Shown: positions 50,846 to 59,522 of the stretch, piece by piece
Layout: every line of letters begins with the position of its first letter
How positions within the stretch are numbered: position 1 is the first letter of the stretch
From: Vannielia sp.
GTDB lineage: Bacteria; Pseudomonadota; Alphaproteobacteria; Rhodobacterales; Rhodobacteraceae
Reading direction: 5' to 3'
DNA: 64,000 nucleotides
Assembly: GCF_029212645.1 (NCBI RefSeq)
Contig: NZ_JARGND010000006.1
Coordinates: 1 to 64,000 of the forward strand
Program-made: the position numbers and the translations under genes
The notes under the pieces: generated by a model
What the model saw: only the letters and a program-made list of their open reading frames with translations
The model's database searches: none
Told to the model about the DNA's origin: nothing

Positions 50846-52324
50846 TTAGTCGAGCGAAAGCGCCACGAAGCGCGGCTCACCCGAGCGACGGATCAGCAAC
50901 AGCAGAGATTTGCGCCCGGCCTCGCGGGCCTCTTCCACGCGGTCTTCCAGATCGCTCACGTCACGCACCTTTTGCTGGCCGGCTTCGGTGATTACGTCCC
51001 CTGCCCGCAAGCCCTTTTCGTAAGCTTCGGCAGCTTCGTCGACCTGCTTGATCAGCAGCCCCTCCTCAGCCTCGTCCAGCCCCATCTGCTCACGGGTCGC
51101 GGCATCAAGCTGCGCTACCGTGAGGCCCAAAAGCTCGGCCTCGGCGGGGGCTCCGGGCTCACCGCCCTGCTCGGCAGAGGCAGGCACAGCGGCTTCAGCC
51201 TCTTCACGGCGACCAAGGGTGACCTTCAGCGTTTCGGTCTTGCCGTCGCGGAACACCAGCACACGCACGGTTTTTCCAACTTCGGTATTGCCGACCTGCT
51301 TCACGAGGCCGCGCACATCGTCCACGTCAACGCCGTCAAACGACAGGATCACATCGCCCGCTTCCATGCCGGATTCCATCGCCGGACCTTCGGGCACATC
51401 CGTTACCAAAGCGCCTTTGGCGGGGGTCAGCCCCATCGCTTCGGCCACGTCAGGGGTGACATCCTGAATGCGCACGCCAAGCCAGCCGCGCCGGGTTTCC
51501 CCAAACTCCTTCAGTTGGTCCACGACCCTGGTAACAACGTTGGACGCCATCGAAAACCCAATGCCAATAGAGCCGCCGTTGGGCGAAAGGATCGCCGTGT
51601 TCACCCCGATAACCTCACCGTCCATGTTGAACAGCGGGCCACCCGAGTTGCCCCGGTTGATGGCTGCGTCGGTCTGGATATAGTCGTCATAGGTGCCCGA
51701 AAGGGCACGGTTGCGGGCCGAAACGATCCCGGCGGAAACAGAAAATCCCTGCCCCAGCGGGTTGCCCATCGCCATGACCCAATCGCCGACGCGCGCGATG
51801 TCGCTGTCACCAAAGGGCACAAACGTCAGCGCCTCTTCCGGCTCTACCTTCAAAAGGGCGATATCGGTATTGGCATCCGTGCCAACCACCACGGCATCAA
51901 GCTCTTCGCCGGAGAAGAATTCGATGGTGATCTCATCCGCGCCTTCGATAACGTGGTTGTTCGTCACGATGTAGCCATCCTCGGAAATCACGAAGCCCGA
52001 ACCAAGTGCCGAGCTGCGGCGCGGCCGATTGGGTTGATCCTGACGATCAAAGAAATCTTCGAAGAAGTCCTCAAAAGGTGAGCCTTCGGGCACCTGTGGC
52101 CGCGCTTGGGTGTTGCGCGAGATGGTGGTTGAGGTGGTGATGTTCACCACCGCCGGGCTGACCTGATCAGCCAGATCGGCAAAGCTGCCGGGAATGGTGC
52201 GGGCCTGCGCCGAGAGGCTCTGCGCTGCGAACAGCGCCAGAACCAGCAGCATGGCGAGGCCAGCCTTGAAGGCCAGTCCGGCCTGCGTGGCGCGGCGGGG
52301 AATTGCGGTTGCCTGTGATATCAC
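50846..52324 (-). CDS. degP: Do-family periplasmic serine protease DegP
   Basis: The 492-residue trypsin-fold protease/chaperone has a signal peptide (AMLLVLALFAAQSLSAQA). The catalytic triad is His124 in TNNHVIEG, Asp154 in TDIALLKV and Ser227 in GNSGGPLF. Two PDZ domains follow (about 290-375 and 400-490), the second ending LLLLIRRSGEPRFVALSLD. It degrades or refolds damaged envelope proteins. I start at GTG 52324, preceded by GGGAG and giving a normal signal peptide; an in-frame ATG at 52399 would add 25 residues. It follows DUF2065, hflC and hflK on the same strand, a conserved proteostasis cluster. Confidence 0.92.
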   Translation of the reverse strand: MISQATAIPRRATQAGLAFKAGLAMLLVLALFAAQSLSAQARTIPGSFADLADQVSPAVVNITTSTTISRNTQARPQVPEGSPFEDFFEDFFDRQDQPNRPRRSSALGSGFVISEDGYIVTNNHVIEGADEITIEFFSGEELDAVVVGTDANTDIALLKVEPEEALTFVPFGDSDIARVGDWVMAMGNPLGQGFSVSAGIVSARNRALSGTYDDYIQTDAAINRGNSGGPLFNMDGEVIGVNTAILSPNGGSIGIGFSMASNVVTRVVDQLKEFGETRRGWLGVRIQDVTPDVAEAMGLTPAKGALVTDVPEGPAMESGMEAGDVILSFDGVDVDDVRGLVKQVGNTEVGKTVRVLVFRDGKTETLKVTLGRREEAEAAVPASAEQGGEPGAPAEAELLGLTVAQLDAATREQMGLDEAEEGLLIKQVDEAAEAYEKGLRAGDVITEAGQQKVRDVSDLEDRVEEAREAGRKSLLLLIRRSGEPRFVALSLD

Positions 52325-52643
52325 TTTCGGGGTCTCCCTGATCTTGCGGGCGCGAGGCCGGGCCGCAATGGACGGGGCCTCATCAACTGGGTCTGTCATT
52401 CCAGATAGTGGCACGGGTGTGCAACTCAAGGCCTATCGCGGCGCGTCAACTGCCCGTGAGGATGTTGTCAGCGCGACGTGAGTGTCTCAGGCCGCGCGAT
52501 GCTGTGCAAGGAAAACACACGCAGGAGCCCAGAAAACGGTTTTTCGCAGAAAAATCGCCCGCAGGGGGCCTGCCGAGCGAAGCGAGGCTACGAGGCACTA
52601 TCTGAGCGTAGCGAAGCCACCGAAAGCCCGCCGCGCAGCGGCG
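52325..52643. other. Gap upstream of degP with paired GAGCGNAGCGA repeats
   Basis: This 319-base gap should carry the degP promoter. GAGCGAAGCGAGGC (52575-52588) and GAGCGTAGCGAAGCC (52604-52618) are near-identical copies 29 bases apart. The stretch GAAAACGGTTTTTCGCAGAAAAATCG (split, about 52530-52556) is A+T-rich. No gene is visible, apart from a possible N-terminal extension of degP to 52399. Confidence 0.4.
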
Positions 52644-52838
52644 TCAGCCAGTGAGCCAGGCTGCGGCCCAAAGGCAAAAGCCGCCTGCGGTGAGGGCGAG
52701 AAAGCCGATCAGGCGGCGGGTTTCCAGCGGCTGCGTGATGAGCCAGCGCAGGATGTCTTCATAAAGCGAAGGGGCCAGTGCAAGCACCAGCCCCTCCACG
52801 ACACATACAAAGCCCAGCGCGGCCAGCGCGAGGGCCAT
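52644..52838 (-). CDS. DUF2065 small membrane protein
   Basis: The 64-residue protein has two hydrophobic spans (about 1-22 and 40-62) flanking APSLYEDILRWLITQPLETRRLIG, the DUF2065 signature. Homologues are usually encoded beside hflC, as here, with only 2 bases between the hflC stop and this start. It may be an accessory of the HflKC membrane complex (inference from gene order). Confidence 0.82.
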   Translation of the reverse strand: MALALAALGFVCVVEGLVLALAPSLYEDILRWLITQPLETRRLIGFLALTAGGFCLWAAAWLTG

Positions 52839-52840
52839 GG

Positions 52841-53959
52841 CTAGTTGCCCGACCCGGTGGTTTCACCCATGTCAGAAGCCTCCGGCGCGGGGGCCTCCTC
52901 GGCAGGAGCCTCCTCGGCGGGAGAGGCGTCTTCCACCGGGGTTTCGCCGGTCGCCTTTTCGCTGGCTTTCAGTGCCTCGCTGGCCTGTTGCGCCTCTTCG
53001 GTTGTCTTCTTGGCGGCTTCCTCAGCGGCCCTGATCGCGGCGCTGTTGTCTGCCGCCGAAGCGATTGGCGCAACATCCGCCAAGGCACCCACACCATCGT
53101 TGATCATATAGTTGAAGAACTCCGAATTGGGCGAGAGCACCATGGTTGAGTTTTTCCCTTGCAGGGCCTGCTCATAGGCTGTGAGAGAGCGATAGAAGTC
53201 AAAGAACTCAGGGTCTTGGCCATAGGCTTCGGCAAAGATCCGGTTCCGTTGCGCATCGGCCTGACCTTCAATGATCCGCGAGTCACGATTGGCTTCCGAG
53301 AGCAGCTCGGTATAGGTCCGGTCGGCGGCGGCGCGGACGCGCTTGGCGGCCTCCTGACCACGGGCGCGCTCGTCAATCGCTTCCCGCTCACGCTCGGCGA
53401 TCATCCGCTGGAGCGTCGCATCAAAGTTCTGCTCCGGCAGGTTGGTCTGGCGCAAACGCACGTCCACCACGTCGATCCCCAGCGCCGAGGCCCGTGCGTT
53501 CACGCGCTCCTCGATCTGCTCCATCAGCTGGGTCCGCTCGGGCGACAGGATGGTGTTGGAGGTCACACCGTCCGAGCCAAGCACCGCGCGGATCTGACCG
53601 TCGAGGATATCGCCAAGGTCAATCTCGGCCTTGCGCTGGCCACCACGGGCCACAGCTTGGCGAAACTGCACCATGTCTTCGATCCGCCACAGCACGAAAG
53701 CATCCACCACAAGGCGGCGATCATCGGCCGGGGTCACTTCGATCAGCGGAGTTTCGAGCGACAGGATACGATCCTCGTAGCGCACAACCTCATCAAACAG
53801 CGGCAGCTTGAAGTACCAGCCCGCCTCGTCGCGGGTTTGCTCAATCTGGCCGAAGCGCAGCACAAGCACCTGTTCGCGCTCATCAACGATATAGATCGAC
53901 GACAAAAGCCCGGCGATCACCAGCACGAAGACTGGCAGGATATAGGTTAGGCGGTTCAT
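52841..53959 (-). CDS. hflC: Protease modulator HflC
   Basis: The 372-residue SPFH/prohibitin protein has an N-terminal anchor (LTYILPVFVLVIAGLLSSIYIV) and a band-7 domain (about 22-190). A coiled-coil stretch rich in Arg/Glu/Ala follows (REREAIDERARGQEAAKRVRA). The C-terminal tail from about 300 is unusually long and acidic (repeated EEAPAEEAP). With HflK it forms a cage round the FtsH protease and tunes membrane-protein turnover. Its ATG overlaps the hflK stop by one base (TGATG). Confidence 0.93.
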   Translation of the reverse strand: MNRLTYILPVFVLVIAGLLSSIYIVDEREQVLVLRFGQIEQTRDEAGWYFKLPLFDEVVRYEDRILSLETPLIEVTPADDRRLVVDAFVLWRIEDMVQFRQAVARGGQRKAEIDLGDILDGQIRAVLGSDGVTSNTILSPERTQLMEQIEERVNARASALGIDVVDVRLRQTNLPEQNFDATLQRMIAEREREAIDERARGQEAAKRVRAAADRTYTELLSEANRDSRIIEGQADAQRNRIFAEAYGQDPEFFDFYRSLTAYEQALQGKNSTMVLSPNSEFFNYMINDGVGALADVAPIASAADNSAAIRAAEEAAKKTTEEAQQASEALKASEKATGETPVEDASPAEEAPAEEAPAPEASDMGETTGSGN

Positions 53960-55182
53960 CAGTTGCTCCCCCCTGTGTTGGAACCGCTGCGGCGCAGCTC
54001 ATTTAGCGGAAGATAAGGAACCACGCCCTGGCCGCCGCCCGGACCGCCTTGATTTTCAATGAGAACCTTGTCGACGCCCCCCAGAACCTTCTCCATGGTT
54101 TCAATGTAAAGGCGCTTGCGCGTCACCTCGGGAGCGGCTTGGTATTCCTCCAGCACCGACAGGAAGCGAGAGCTTTCACCGGTGGCGTCATTCACCACGC
54201 GGGCGCGGTAGCCTTCGGCGGCTTCGAGCAGGCGGGCACTTTCACCACGGGCTTCTGCGAGTTTGCCGTTGGCGTAGGCGTCGGCCTGGCGCTCAAGCTG
54301 GTCACGCTGCTGTTCGGCGGCCTGCACATCGCGGAAAGCGTCGATCACCGAGGTGGTCTTGGTCTGACCCTGAATGTCGGTCACCTGCACCTGCTGCGAG
54401 GGCGGGTCCACCTTGTTGAAGTTGACGCGGATCACGTTGATGCCCGTCGACTGCTGGTCAAGCACGCTTTGGATCAACTCGCGCACCGCGGCTTCAATCG
54501 AGGCGCGGTCACGGTTGAGGATCGGTGCCAGCTCGGATTGTGCGATCACTTCGCGCATTGCCGATTCGGCGACAGCCTGCACAGTGGCTTCGGGCTGTTC
54601 GAGCGCAAACAGGAACTCCTGCGCGCTTTTCACGTTCCAGACCACCTGAAAATCAATATCAACGATGTTCTCGTCGGTCGTCAGCATCAGCCCGTCATTG
54701 CCAGAGCCGCCGCGGCGCACGCCAATGTCTTCGGTGCGGTTGGTGGTCACGTCGATCACCTCGGCGCGGACCAGCGGCCAAGGCGCAAAGTTCAGGCCTT
54801 CGGTGCCGATATCGTAGAATTCACCAAGAAACAGCTCTACGGATTCCTGCTCGGGCTGAACGGTGTAAAAGCTTGAAAACGCCCAAAGAAGTGCCGCAGC
54901 ACCTACCCCCAGAAGGACCGTGCCGCCGGTGAGCCAGGGGGCACCGCCGCCGGAGCCGCCGGGCTTGCGCCCACCGCCATTTCCGCCGCGTCCGCCCATG
55001 AGCACCTTCAGTTGCTCCTGGCCCTTTTTCATCATCTGTTCAATCTCGGGAATGCCCTGCGGGCCGCCCTGATTGTCACCGGGCCTGCGACCGCCGCGAT
55101 CCCGATCATCCCCGTTTCCGTTATCTCCACCGGAGCCACCGGACGAGCCGCCGCCCCAGGGGCCGCCATTGTTGCCAGCCAT
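53959..55182 (-). CDS. hflK: FtsH protease activity modulator HflK
   Basis: The 407-residue partner of HflC has a Gly/Asn/Asp-rich cytoplasmic N-terminus (about 1-85), one membrane span (GGTVLLGVGAAALLWAFSSF) and an SPFH domain. The segment NVIRVNFNKVDPPSQQVQ and a late helical region with RLYIETMEKVLGGVDKVLI are typical. I start at ATG 55182, preceded by AGAGGAAAAG; the upstream open frame to 55293 has Arg-rich non-family sequence. Confidence 0.93.
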   Translation of the reverse strand: MAGNNGGPWGGGSSGGSGGDNGNGDDRDRGGRRPGDNQGGPQGIPEIEQMMKKGQEQLKVLMGGRGGNGGGRKPGGSGGGAPWLTGGTVLLGVGAAALLWAFSSFYTVQPEQESVELFLGEFYDIGTEGLNFAPWPLVRAEVIDVTTNRTEDIGVRRGGSGNDGLMLTTDENIVDIDFQVVWNVKSAQEFLFALEQPEATVQAVAESAMREVIAQSELAPILNRDRASIEAAVRELIQSVLDQQSTGINVIRVNFNKVDPPSQQVQVTDIQGQTKTTSVIDAFRDVQAAEQQRDQLERQADAYANGKLAEARGESARLLEAAEGYRARVVNDATGESSRFLSVLEEYQAAPEVTRKRLYIETMEKVLGGVDKVLIENQGGPGGGQGVVPYLPLNELRRSGSNTGGSN

Positions 55183-55325
55183 AAGTTTTTCTTTTCCTCT
55201 CCTAGCGGCCTGCCTCGCACGCAGTGCGAAGGGCCTTTCATCCAAATTCTTGCGGACTGCTCTATCAGGTGGGGAGCGAAGTGCCAATTTCAACTGGACG
55301 ACCTGCCGCAGCCCCTTGCCTGCCG

Positions 55326-56693
55326 TCAGCTCTCCCGCACCGGGCTTTTCATTGTGACCAGTTCTTCGGCCATGGTCGGGTGGACCGCGCAGGTGCGGTC
55401 AAAGTCTTCCTTGGTGGCGCCCATCTTGATGGCGATTCCGGCCATCTGGATCATTTCGCCCGCATCGGGCGCAACGATGTGGCAGCCCAGCACCTTGCGG
55501 GTGGTCTTGCACACGACGAGCTTCATCATCACGCGATCTTCCTTGCCCGCAAAGAGCGATTTCATCGGGCGGAAGGTGGTGGAGTAGACCTCGATCGGCC
55601 CGGCATCTTCGGCCTCGGCCTCGGTCATCCCAACGGTGCCAAACTCTGGTTGGGTGTAGACGGCGGAGGCCACAAGCTCGTGGTCAACCGGGGTGGGCTT
55701 GCCGTGAAAGACGGTGTTCACAAAGGCCACGCCTTCGCGGATCGCCACTGGCGTCAGCTCGATCCGGCCGGTGACATCGCCGATGGCATAGATCGAAGGC
55801 ACATCGGTTTGGCTATATTCGTTGACCAGAATTTCCCCGAAACGCCCGAGGGTTACACCGGCATCTTCAAGTCCCAGACCGGCGGTGCTGGGGGCACGCC
55901 CGGTCGCAAAGAGGATTTTATCAAAGTCGCCCTCATGGCCGGTGGTGGAGCGCACATGGATCGGTGCGCCCTCTGCCTCGCGGCTCATCTCAAGGATGGA
56001 GGAGCCGCAGTGAATTTCGATGCCCATGCTTTCCATATGGTCGGAAAGGTGGCCGCGTGCCTCATCATCAAAGCCGCGCAAAATCTGCGCGCCGCGCAGG
56101 AAGATCGTTACCTTCACGCCCAACCCATGCAGGATGCAGGCCATCTCACAGGCGATGAACCCACCGCCAATGATCAGGATGCTCTCGGGCAGCGCATCGA
56201 GCTTGAAGATATCGTTCGAGGTAATCCCGAACTCTTCGGCCTTGTCGAGCGGCGGGAAGGCGGGCGCGCCGCCGGTGGCCACAAGGATATGACGCGCCGA
56301 GAACCGGGTGCCATCGGCCAGCTCAACCGTGTGCGGATCGCGGATTACCGCGCGCTGCGGGAATATCTCTACCCCGGCCTTCTTAAGATTTGATGTATAT
56401 GCCGCCTCAAGGCGGTCCAGCTCAGCATCAAGCTTGCTGCGGAACTTGCTCCAATCAAAGCCGCCGTGGTGCACTGTCCAGCCATATTCCTGCGCCTCTT
56501 CAATGGCTTCGGGAAAGGCCGAGGCATAGACCATCAGCTTTTTGGGCACACAGCCCCGGATCACGCAGGTGCCGCCCATGCGATATTCTTCCGCAAGGCC
56601 CACGCGGGCCCCGGCCTCGGAACTGGCCAGACGCGCCGCACGCACCCCGCCGGAGCCGCCACCGATGACGAAAAGGTCGTAGTCGAAATCCAT
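55326..56693 (-). CDS. gor: Glutathione-disulfide reductase
   Basis: The 455-residue FAD/NADPH enzyme reduces GSSG. The FAD motif is FVIGGGSGGVRAARLA, and the redox disulfide is Cys43-Cys48 in GGTCVIRGCVPKKLM, the CVIRGC variant common in alphaproteobacteria and plants instead of CVNVGC. The NADPH motif is ILIIGGGFIACEMACILHGLG, and the C-terminal active-site His-Glu pair lies in CAVHPTMAEELV. It supports glutathione-dependent systems such as the glyoxalase encoded earlier. Confidence 0.94.
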   Translation of the reverse strand: MDFDYDLFVIGGGSGGVRAARLASSEAGARVGLAEEYRMGGTCVIRGCVPKKLMVYASAFPEAIEEAQEYGWTVHHGGFDWSKFRSKLDAELDRLEAAYTSNLKKAGVEIFPQRAVIRDPHTVELADGTRFSARHILVATGGAPAFPPLDKAEEFGITSNDIFKLDALPESILIIGGGFIACEMACILHGLGVKVTIFLRGAQILRGFDDEARGHLSDHMESMGIEIHCGSSILEMSREAEGAPIHVRSTTGHEGDFDKILFATGRAPSTAGLGLEDAGVTLGRFGEILVNEYSQTDVPSIYAIGDVTGRIELTPVAIREGVAFVNTVFHGKPTPVDHELVASAVYTQPEFGTVGMTEAEAEDAGPIEVYSTTFRPMKSLFAGKEDRVMMKLVVCKTTRKVLGCHIVAPDAGEMIQMAGIAIKMGATKEDFDRTCAVHPTMAEELVTMKSPVRES

Positions 56694-56732
56694 CTATGCT
56701 CGCCTCTTGTTATCCGCCCGCCAGCCTGCCGC

Positions 56733-57515
56733 CTAGAGGTCAGCGAAGATGTTGTCGGCCTCCAGAAGATCAATTCTATCTTCTGATACAGTGCCTTCGT
56801 TAATGTCACGCAGCTCAATCCGGCCATCGCCATGGCCAACGATCACCACGTCACAGATATCAATAAACAGGCCATTTTCAACCACGCCGGGCACCTGATT
56901 GAGCACCAGCGAAAGCTGGCGCGGGTTGTTGATGCGGCGCAGGTGAAGATCGAGGATATAGTTGCCCTCATCGGTGATGAAGGGCGCCTCATCGTTCATC
57001 CGCAGGGTGGTGTCGCGGCCCAGAACATCCATGTTTATAAGGGTTTCCTCGATCAGCGCCTTGGTGGTTTGCCAGCCAAAGGGGATCATCTCGACCGGCA
57101 GGGGGAACGCGCCGAGCGCGGTCACTTCCTTGCCGGCATCGGTGATCACCACCATGCGATCGGAGGCGGTGGCGACGATCTTTTCCTGCAAAAGCGCCCC
57201 GCCGCCGCCTTTGGTGAGGTTCAGCTCGGGGTCAAATTCATCGGCGCCGTCGATGGTGAGATCAAGCCATTTCGCCTCGTCCAGCGAGGTGACAGTGATG
57301 CCCAGTTCGCGGGCCAGATCGGCGGTGCGGGTGGAGGTGGGAACGCCAATGATATCGATGCCTTCATCGCGGATTTTCTCAGCCAGGCAGCGCACCATCC
57401 AGGCCGCCGTGGAGCCGGTTCCGAGGCCCACGCGCATCCCGTCCTGAACGTAATCAACAGCTTTGCGGGCGGCGACGAACTTGGCTTTGTCGATGGGCGA
57501 TAGGTCAGAACTCAT
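56733..57515 (-). CDS. rpiA: Ribose-5-phosphate isomerase A
   Basis: The 260-residue enzyme interconverts ribose-5-phosphate and ribulose-5-phosphate in the pentose phosphate pathway. RpiA motifs are VGLGTGSTAAWMVRCLA (phosphate loop), DLTIDGADEFDPELNLTKGGGGALLQEKIVA (with the catalytic Asp and Lys) and GVVENGLFIDICDVVIVG. ATG 57515 has GGGG nine bases upstream; an in-frame ATG at 57524 is the alternative. It precedes gor on the same strand with a 39-base gap. Confidence 0.94.
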   Translation of the reverse strand: MSSDLSPIDKAKFVAARKAVDYVQDGMRVGLGTGSTAAWMVRCLAEKIRDEGIDIIGVPTSTRTADLARELGITVTSLDEAKWLDLTIDGADEFDPELNLTKGGGGALLQEKIVATASDRMVVITDAGKEVTALGAFPLPVEMIPFGWQTTKALIEETLINMDVLGRDTTLRMNDEAPFITDEGNYILDLHLRRINNPRQLSLVLNQVPGVVENGLFIDICDVVIVGHGDGRIELRDINEGTVSEDRIDLLEADNIFADL

Positions 57516-57701
57516 TGGCGGCATCCCCAGGCAGATATCCCGGGCGTTATAGGCGGTTGGAGGCCGGGGTGCGAGGAGAAACTGGCCCGAATTGTCGCGG
57601 CGTTATAGCCGGTGCTAGGAGGGCAAATGTTGCTGGGCAGGGCTTTGCAGATTTGGCGGCATGGCCGGGGGTTTGCGGCGTTAAGCCTGTTTTTTGAGCC
57701 T

Positions 57702-57745
57702 GCACAAGGGATGCACAACCCATGCACAAGCGATACACATGCAAA
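57702..57745 (+). repeat. Four-unit 11-bp phased array, copy B
   Basis: GCACAAGGGAT, GCACAACCCAT, GCACAAGCGAT and ACACATGCAAA follow without a break, each 11 bases. A TGCA-AAAA-TGCA inverted repeat overlaps the last unit. The array sits in the 268-base gap between the rpiA start and the 3' end of the cation-efflux gene. Relative to copy A (18197-18240) it is on the opposite strand. Two further GGCGTTATAG(G/C)CGGT copies lie nearer rpiA (near 57543 and 57599). Confidence 0.75.
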
Positions 57746-57783
57746 AATGCAAAGCCGCGCCGGGTTAACCCGCCGCGCGCGCC

Positions 57784-58695
57784 CTAGCCGTGGCCGATCA
57801 GCCGGGGAGAGGGGCAGGCATGGGCCGCGCATTCTGTCTCAAAGGTGACGTGGTGGATATCAAAGCGGCTGGCGAGGGTGTGCTTGAGGGCGGATTTGAT
57901 CGCGTCGGCCTCTTCCCAGCGGCCCGGCGCGATGACGAGATGCGCCTCAAGGGCCGGTTCATGCTCTTGCATCTGCCAGAGGTGGAGATTGTGGGTGGAG
58001 GACACCCCGTCTTGCGCGGTGATGGCTGCGGCGACGTCGCTGAAGGCCATGCCAGCCGGAGCGCCCAGCATGAGGATGCGGATCACCCCGCCGATCTCGG
58101 ACAAGGCGTGCCAGAGGATATAGGCGGAGATGAAGAGGGTGATCAGCGGATCAGCCAGGCGCCAGTCATAGAGCAGGATCAGGGTGCCTGCGACGATCAC
58201 CGCAACAGAGCCGAGCGCATCGGCGAGGTTGTGCAGGAAGGCGGCGCGGATATTGGCCGAGGATTTCGACATCGCGTAGGTGAGCAGCGCGGTGATGGTA
58301 TCGACCGCCAGCGCGATGGCGGCGATGATCACCACCGTCCAGCCCTCAACATCGGTGGGATTGATCAGCCGCAGGACCGCCTCATAAGCGAGGTAGATCG
58401 CGAGCAGGATGAGGGTGGTGAAGTTGATCAGCGCCGCCACCACCTCGGCGCGGCCATAGCCAAAGGTCATGTCTTCATCCGCCGGGCGGCGGGCGATCCG
58501 GCGGGCGACGAAGGCGATAACGAGGGAGGCGGCATCCGACAGGTTGTGCAGCGCATCGGCGATGAGCGCGAGCGAGCCAGAGAGGATGCCGCCGATGATT
58601 TGCGCCACTGTGAGCAGCAGGTTGACGGCGACCGCAAGCGCAATGCGGCGGTCACCTGCCTGGGGGTCGATATGGTGGTGATGCGTGTTGCTCAT
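57784..58695 (-). CDS. Cation diffusion facilitator (CDF) metal efflux protein
   Basis: The 303-residue protein has six membrane spans and a cytoplasmic C-terminal domain. The metal sites are visible as HNLSDAASLVIAF (span 2, DALHNLSD) and HNLADALGSVAVI (span 5), the HxxxD pairs of zinc-type CDF proteins. The N-terminus has a His-rich tag (NTHHHHID), and the C-terminal domain ends with several His and Cys residues. It probably exports Zn2+, Co2+ or Cd2+ in exchange for protons. Confidence 0.9.
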   Translation of the reverse strand: MSNTHHHHIDPQAGDRRIALAVAVNLLLTVAQIIGGILSGSLALIADALHNLSDAASLVIAFVARRIARRPADEDMTFGYGRAEVVAALINFTTLILLAIYLAYEAVLRLINPTDVEGWTVVIIAAIALAVDTITALLTYAMSKSSANIRAAFLHNLADALGSVAVIVAGTLILLYDWRLADPLITLFISAYILWHALSEIGGVIRILMLGAPAGMAFSDVAAAITAQDGVSSTHNLHLWQMQEHEPALEAHLVIAPGRWEEADAIKSALKHTLASRFDIHHVTFETECAAHACPSPRLIGHG

Positions 58696-58757
58696 GGCGG
58701 GAGAGTAGGACGCTGGCGGCGGGTCGCAATGGTTAAATGGCCGCAGGGCCGCGCGGC

Positions 58758-59288
58758 TCAGCCGGGCGCGGCGAGGCGGTGGACCTTCATGGGGCGCAGC
58801 GGGTGACCCTTGGGGATGGCGGGGTGGTTGAAGGCGAGATCCGGCGCGGCGGTCATGTTGAGGCGGCGCATCACGGCGAGGGAGGGCGCGTTGAGCGATG
58901 GGGCGAAGGCGAGGATTTCAGGGATGCCACGGGCAAAGCCCCATGTGAGCCAGGCCTCGGCGGCCTCGGTTGCCAGCCCCTTGCCCCAGGCCGATGGGGT
59001 GAGGCGCCAGCCAACCTCGGTGCAGGGCGAAATGGGCAGCGTTTCGGGCGGGGTGTTGAGGCCGCACATGCCGAGGAGCTCACCGCTGCCCCGGTCGTCA
59101 ACCGCCGCGAAGGCGAGGCCGTTGATGCGCCATTTTTCAGCGAAGGTGTCCAGCATCCGGGCGGTTTGCGCGCGGGTGTAAGGGGCCGGGAAGAAACGCA
59201 TGACCTGCGGGTCGGCGTTGATCGCGGCGAAGGGCGCAAGATCGGCCGGGGTGAAGGGGCGCAGGGTGAGGCGGGCGGTTTGCAGCAT
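58758..59288 (-). CDS. GNAT-family N-acetyltransferase (RimJ-like)
   Basis: The 176-residue protein has the Acetyltransf_3 layout: LQTARLTLRPFTPADLAPFAAIN at the start, GMCGLN, EVGWRLTPSAWGKGLATEAAEAWLTWGF (acetyl-CoA loop Q/RxxGxG/A form) and NAPSLAVMRRLNMT near the end. The acceptor is unknown; the RimJ/RimL group modifies protein N-termini or small amines. ATG 59288 starts the conserved region; a longer open frame upstream runs into the intergenic repeats. Confidence 0.82.
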   Translation of the reverse strand: MLQTARLTLRPFTPADLAPFAAINADPQVMRFFPAPYTRAQTARMLDTFAEKWRINGLAFAAVDDRGSGELLGMCGLNTPPETLPISPCTEVGWRLTPSAWGKGLATEAAEAWLTWGFARGIPEILAFAPSLNAPSLAVMRRLNMTAAPDLAFNHPAIPKGHPLRPMKVHRLAAPG

Positions 59289-59325
59289 GGCGGTTGGTCC
59301 GGGTGGAGATCGGTGGCTCGCGGGG

Positions 59326-59382
59326 GTTTCACACCCCCGCACCCCCGTTTCCTCGCGGCGGTTTCACACCCCCGCACCCCCG
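59326..59382. repeat. Two direct copies of a 22-base intergenic repeat
   Basis: GTTTCACACCCCCGCACCC plus CCG occurs at 59326-59347 and again, identical, at 59361-59382 (35-base period), just 5' of the GNAT start and followed by TGGGATATTTGAG. This resembles short intergenic elements I associate with Rhodobacteraceae. The 234-base gap to the serine dehydratase contains no other clear feature. Confidence 0.6.
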
Positions 59383-59522
59383 TGGGATATTTGAGGGGCA
59401 TTGGGAGTTGGGGCAGTTTGAGAGGGATGGGAGGGGGTGTCTAGCTGTTGGGGAGGCTTTTGTGGCGCGGCATGTGTCGCTTTTGGGATTGCCGTGGCGG
59501 TGCTTGGTGGCAGAGTGGCGCT

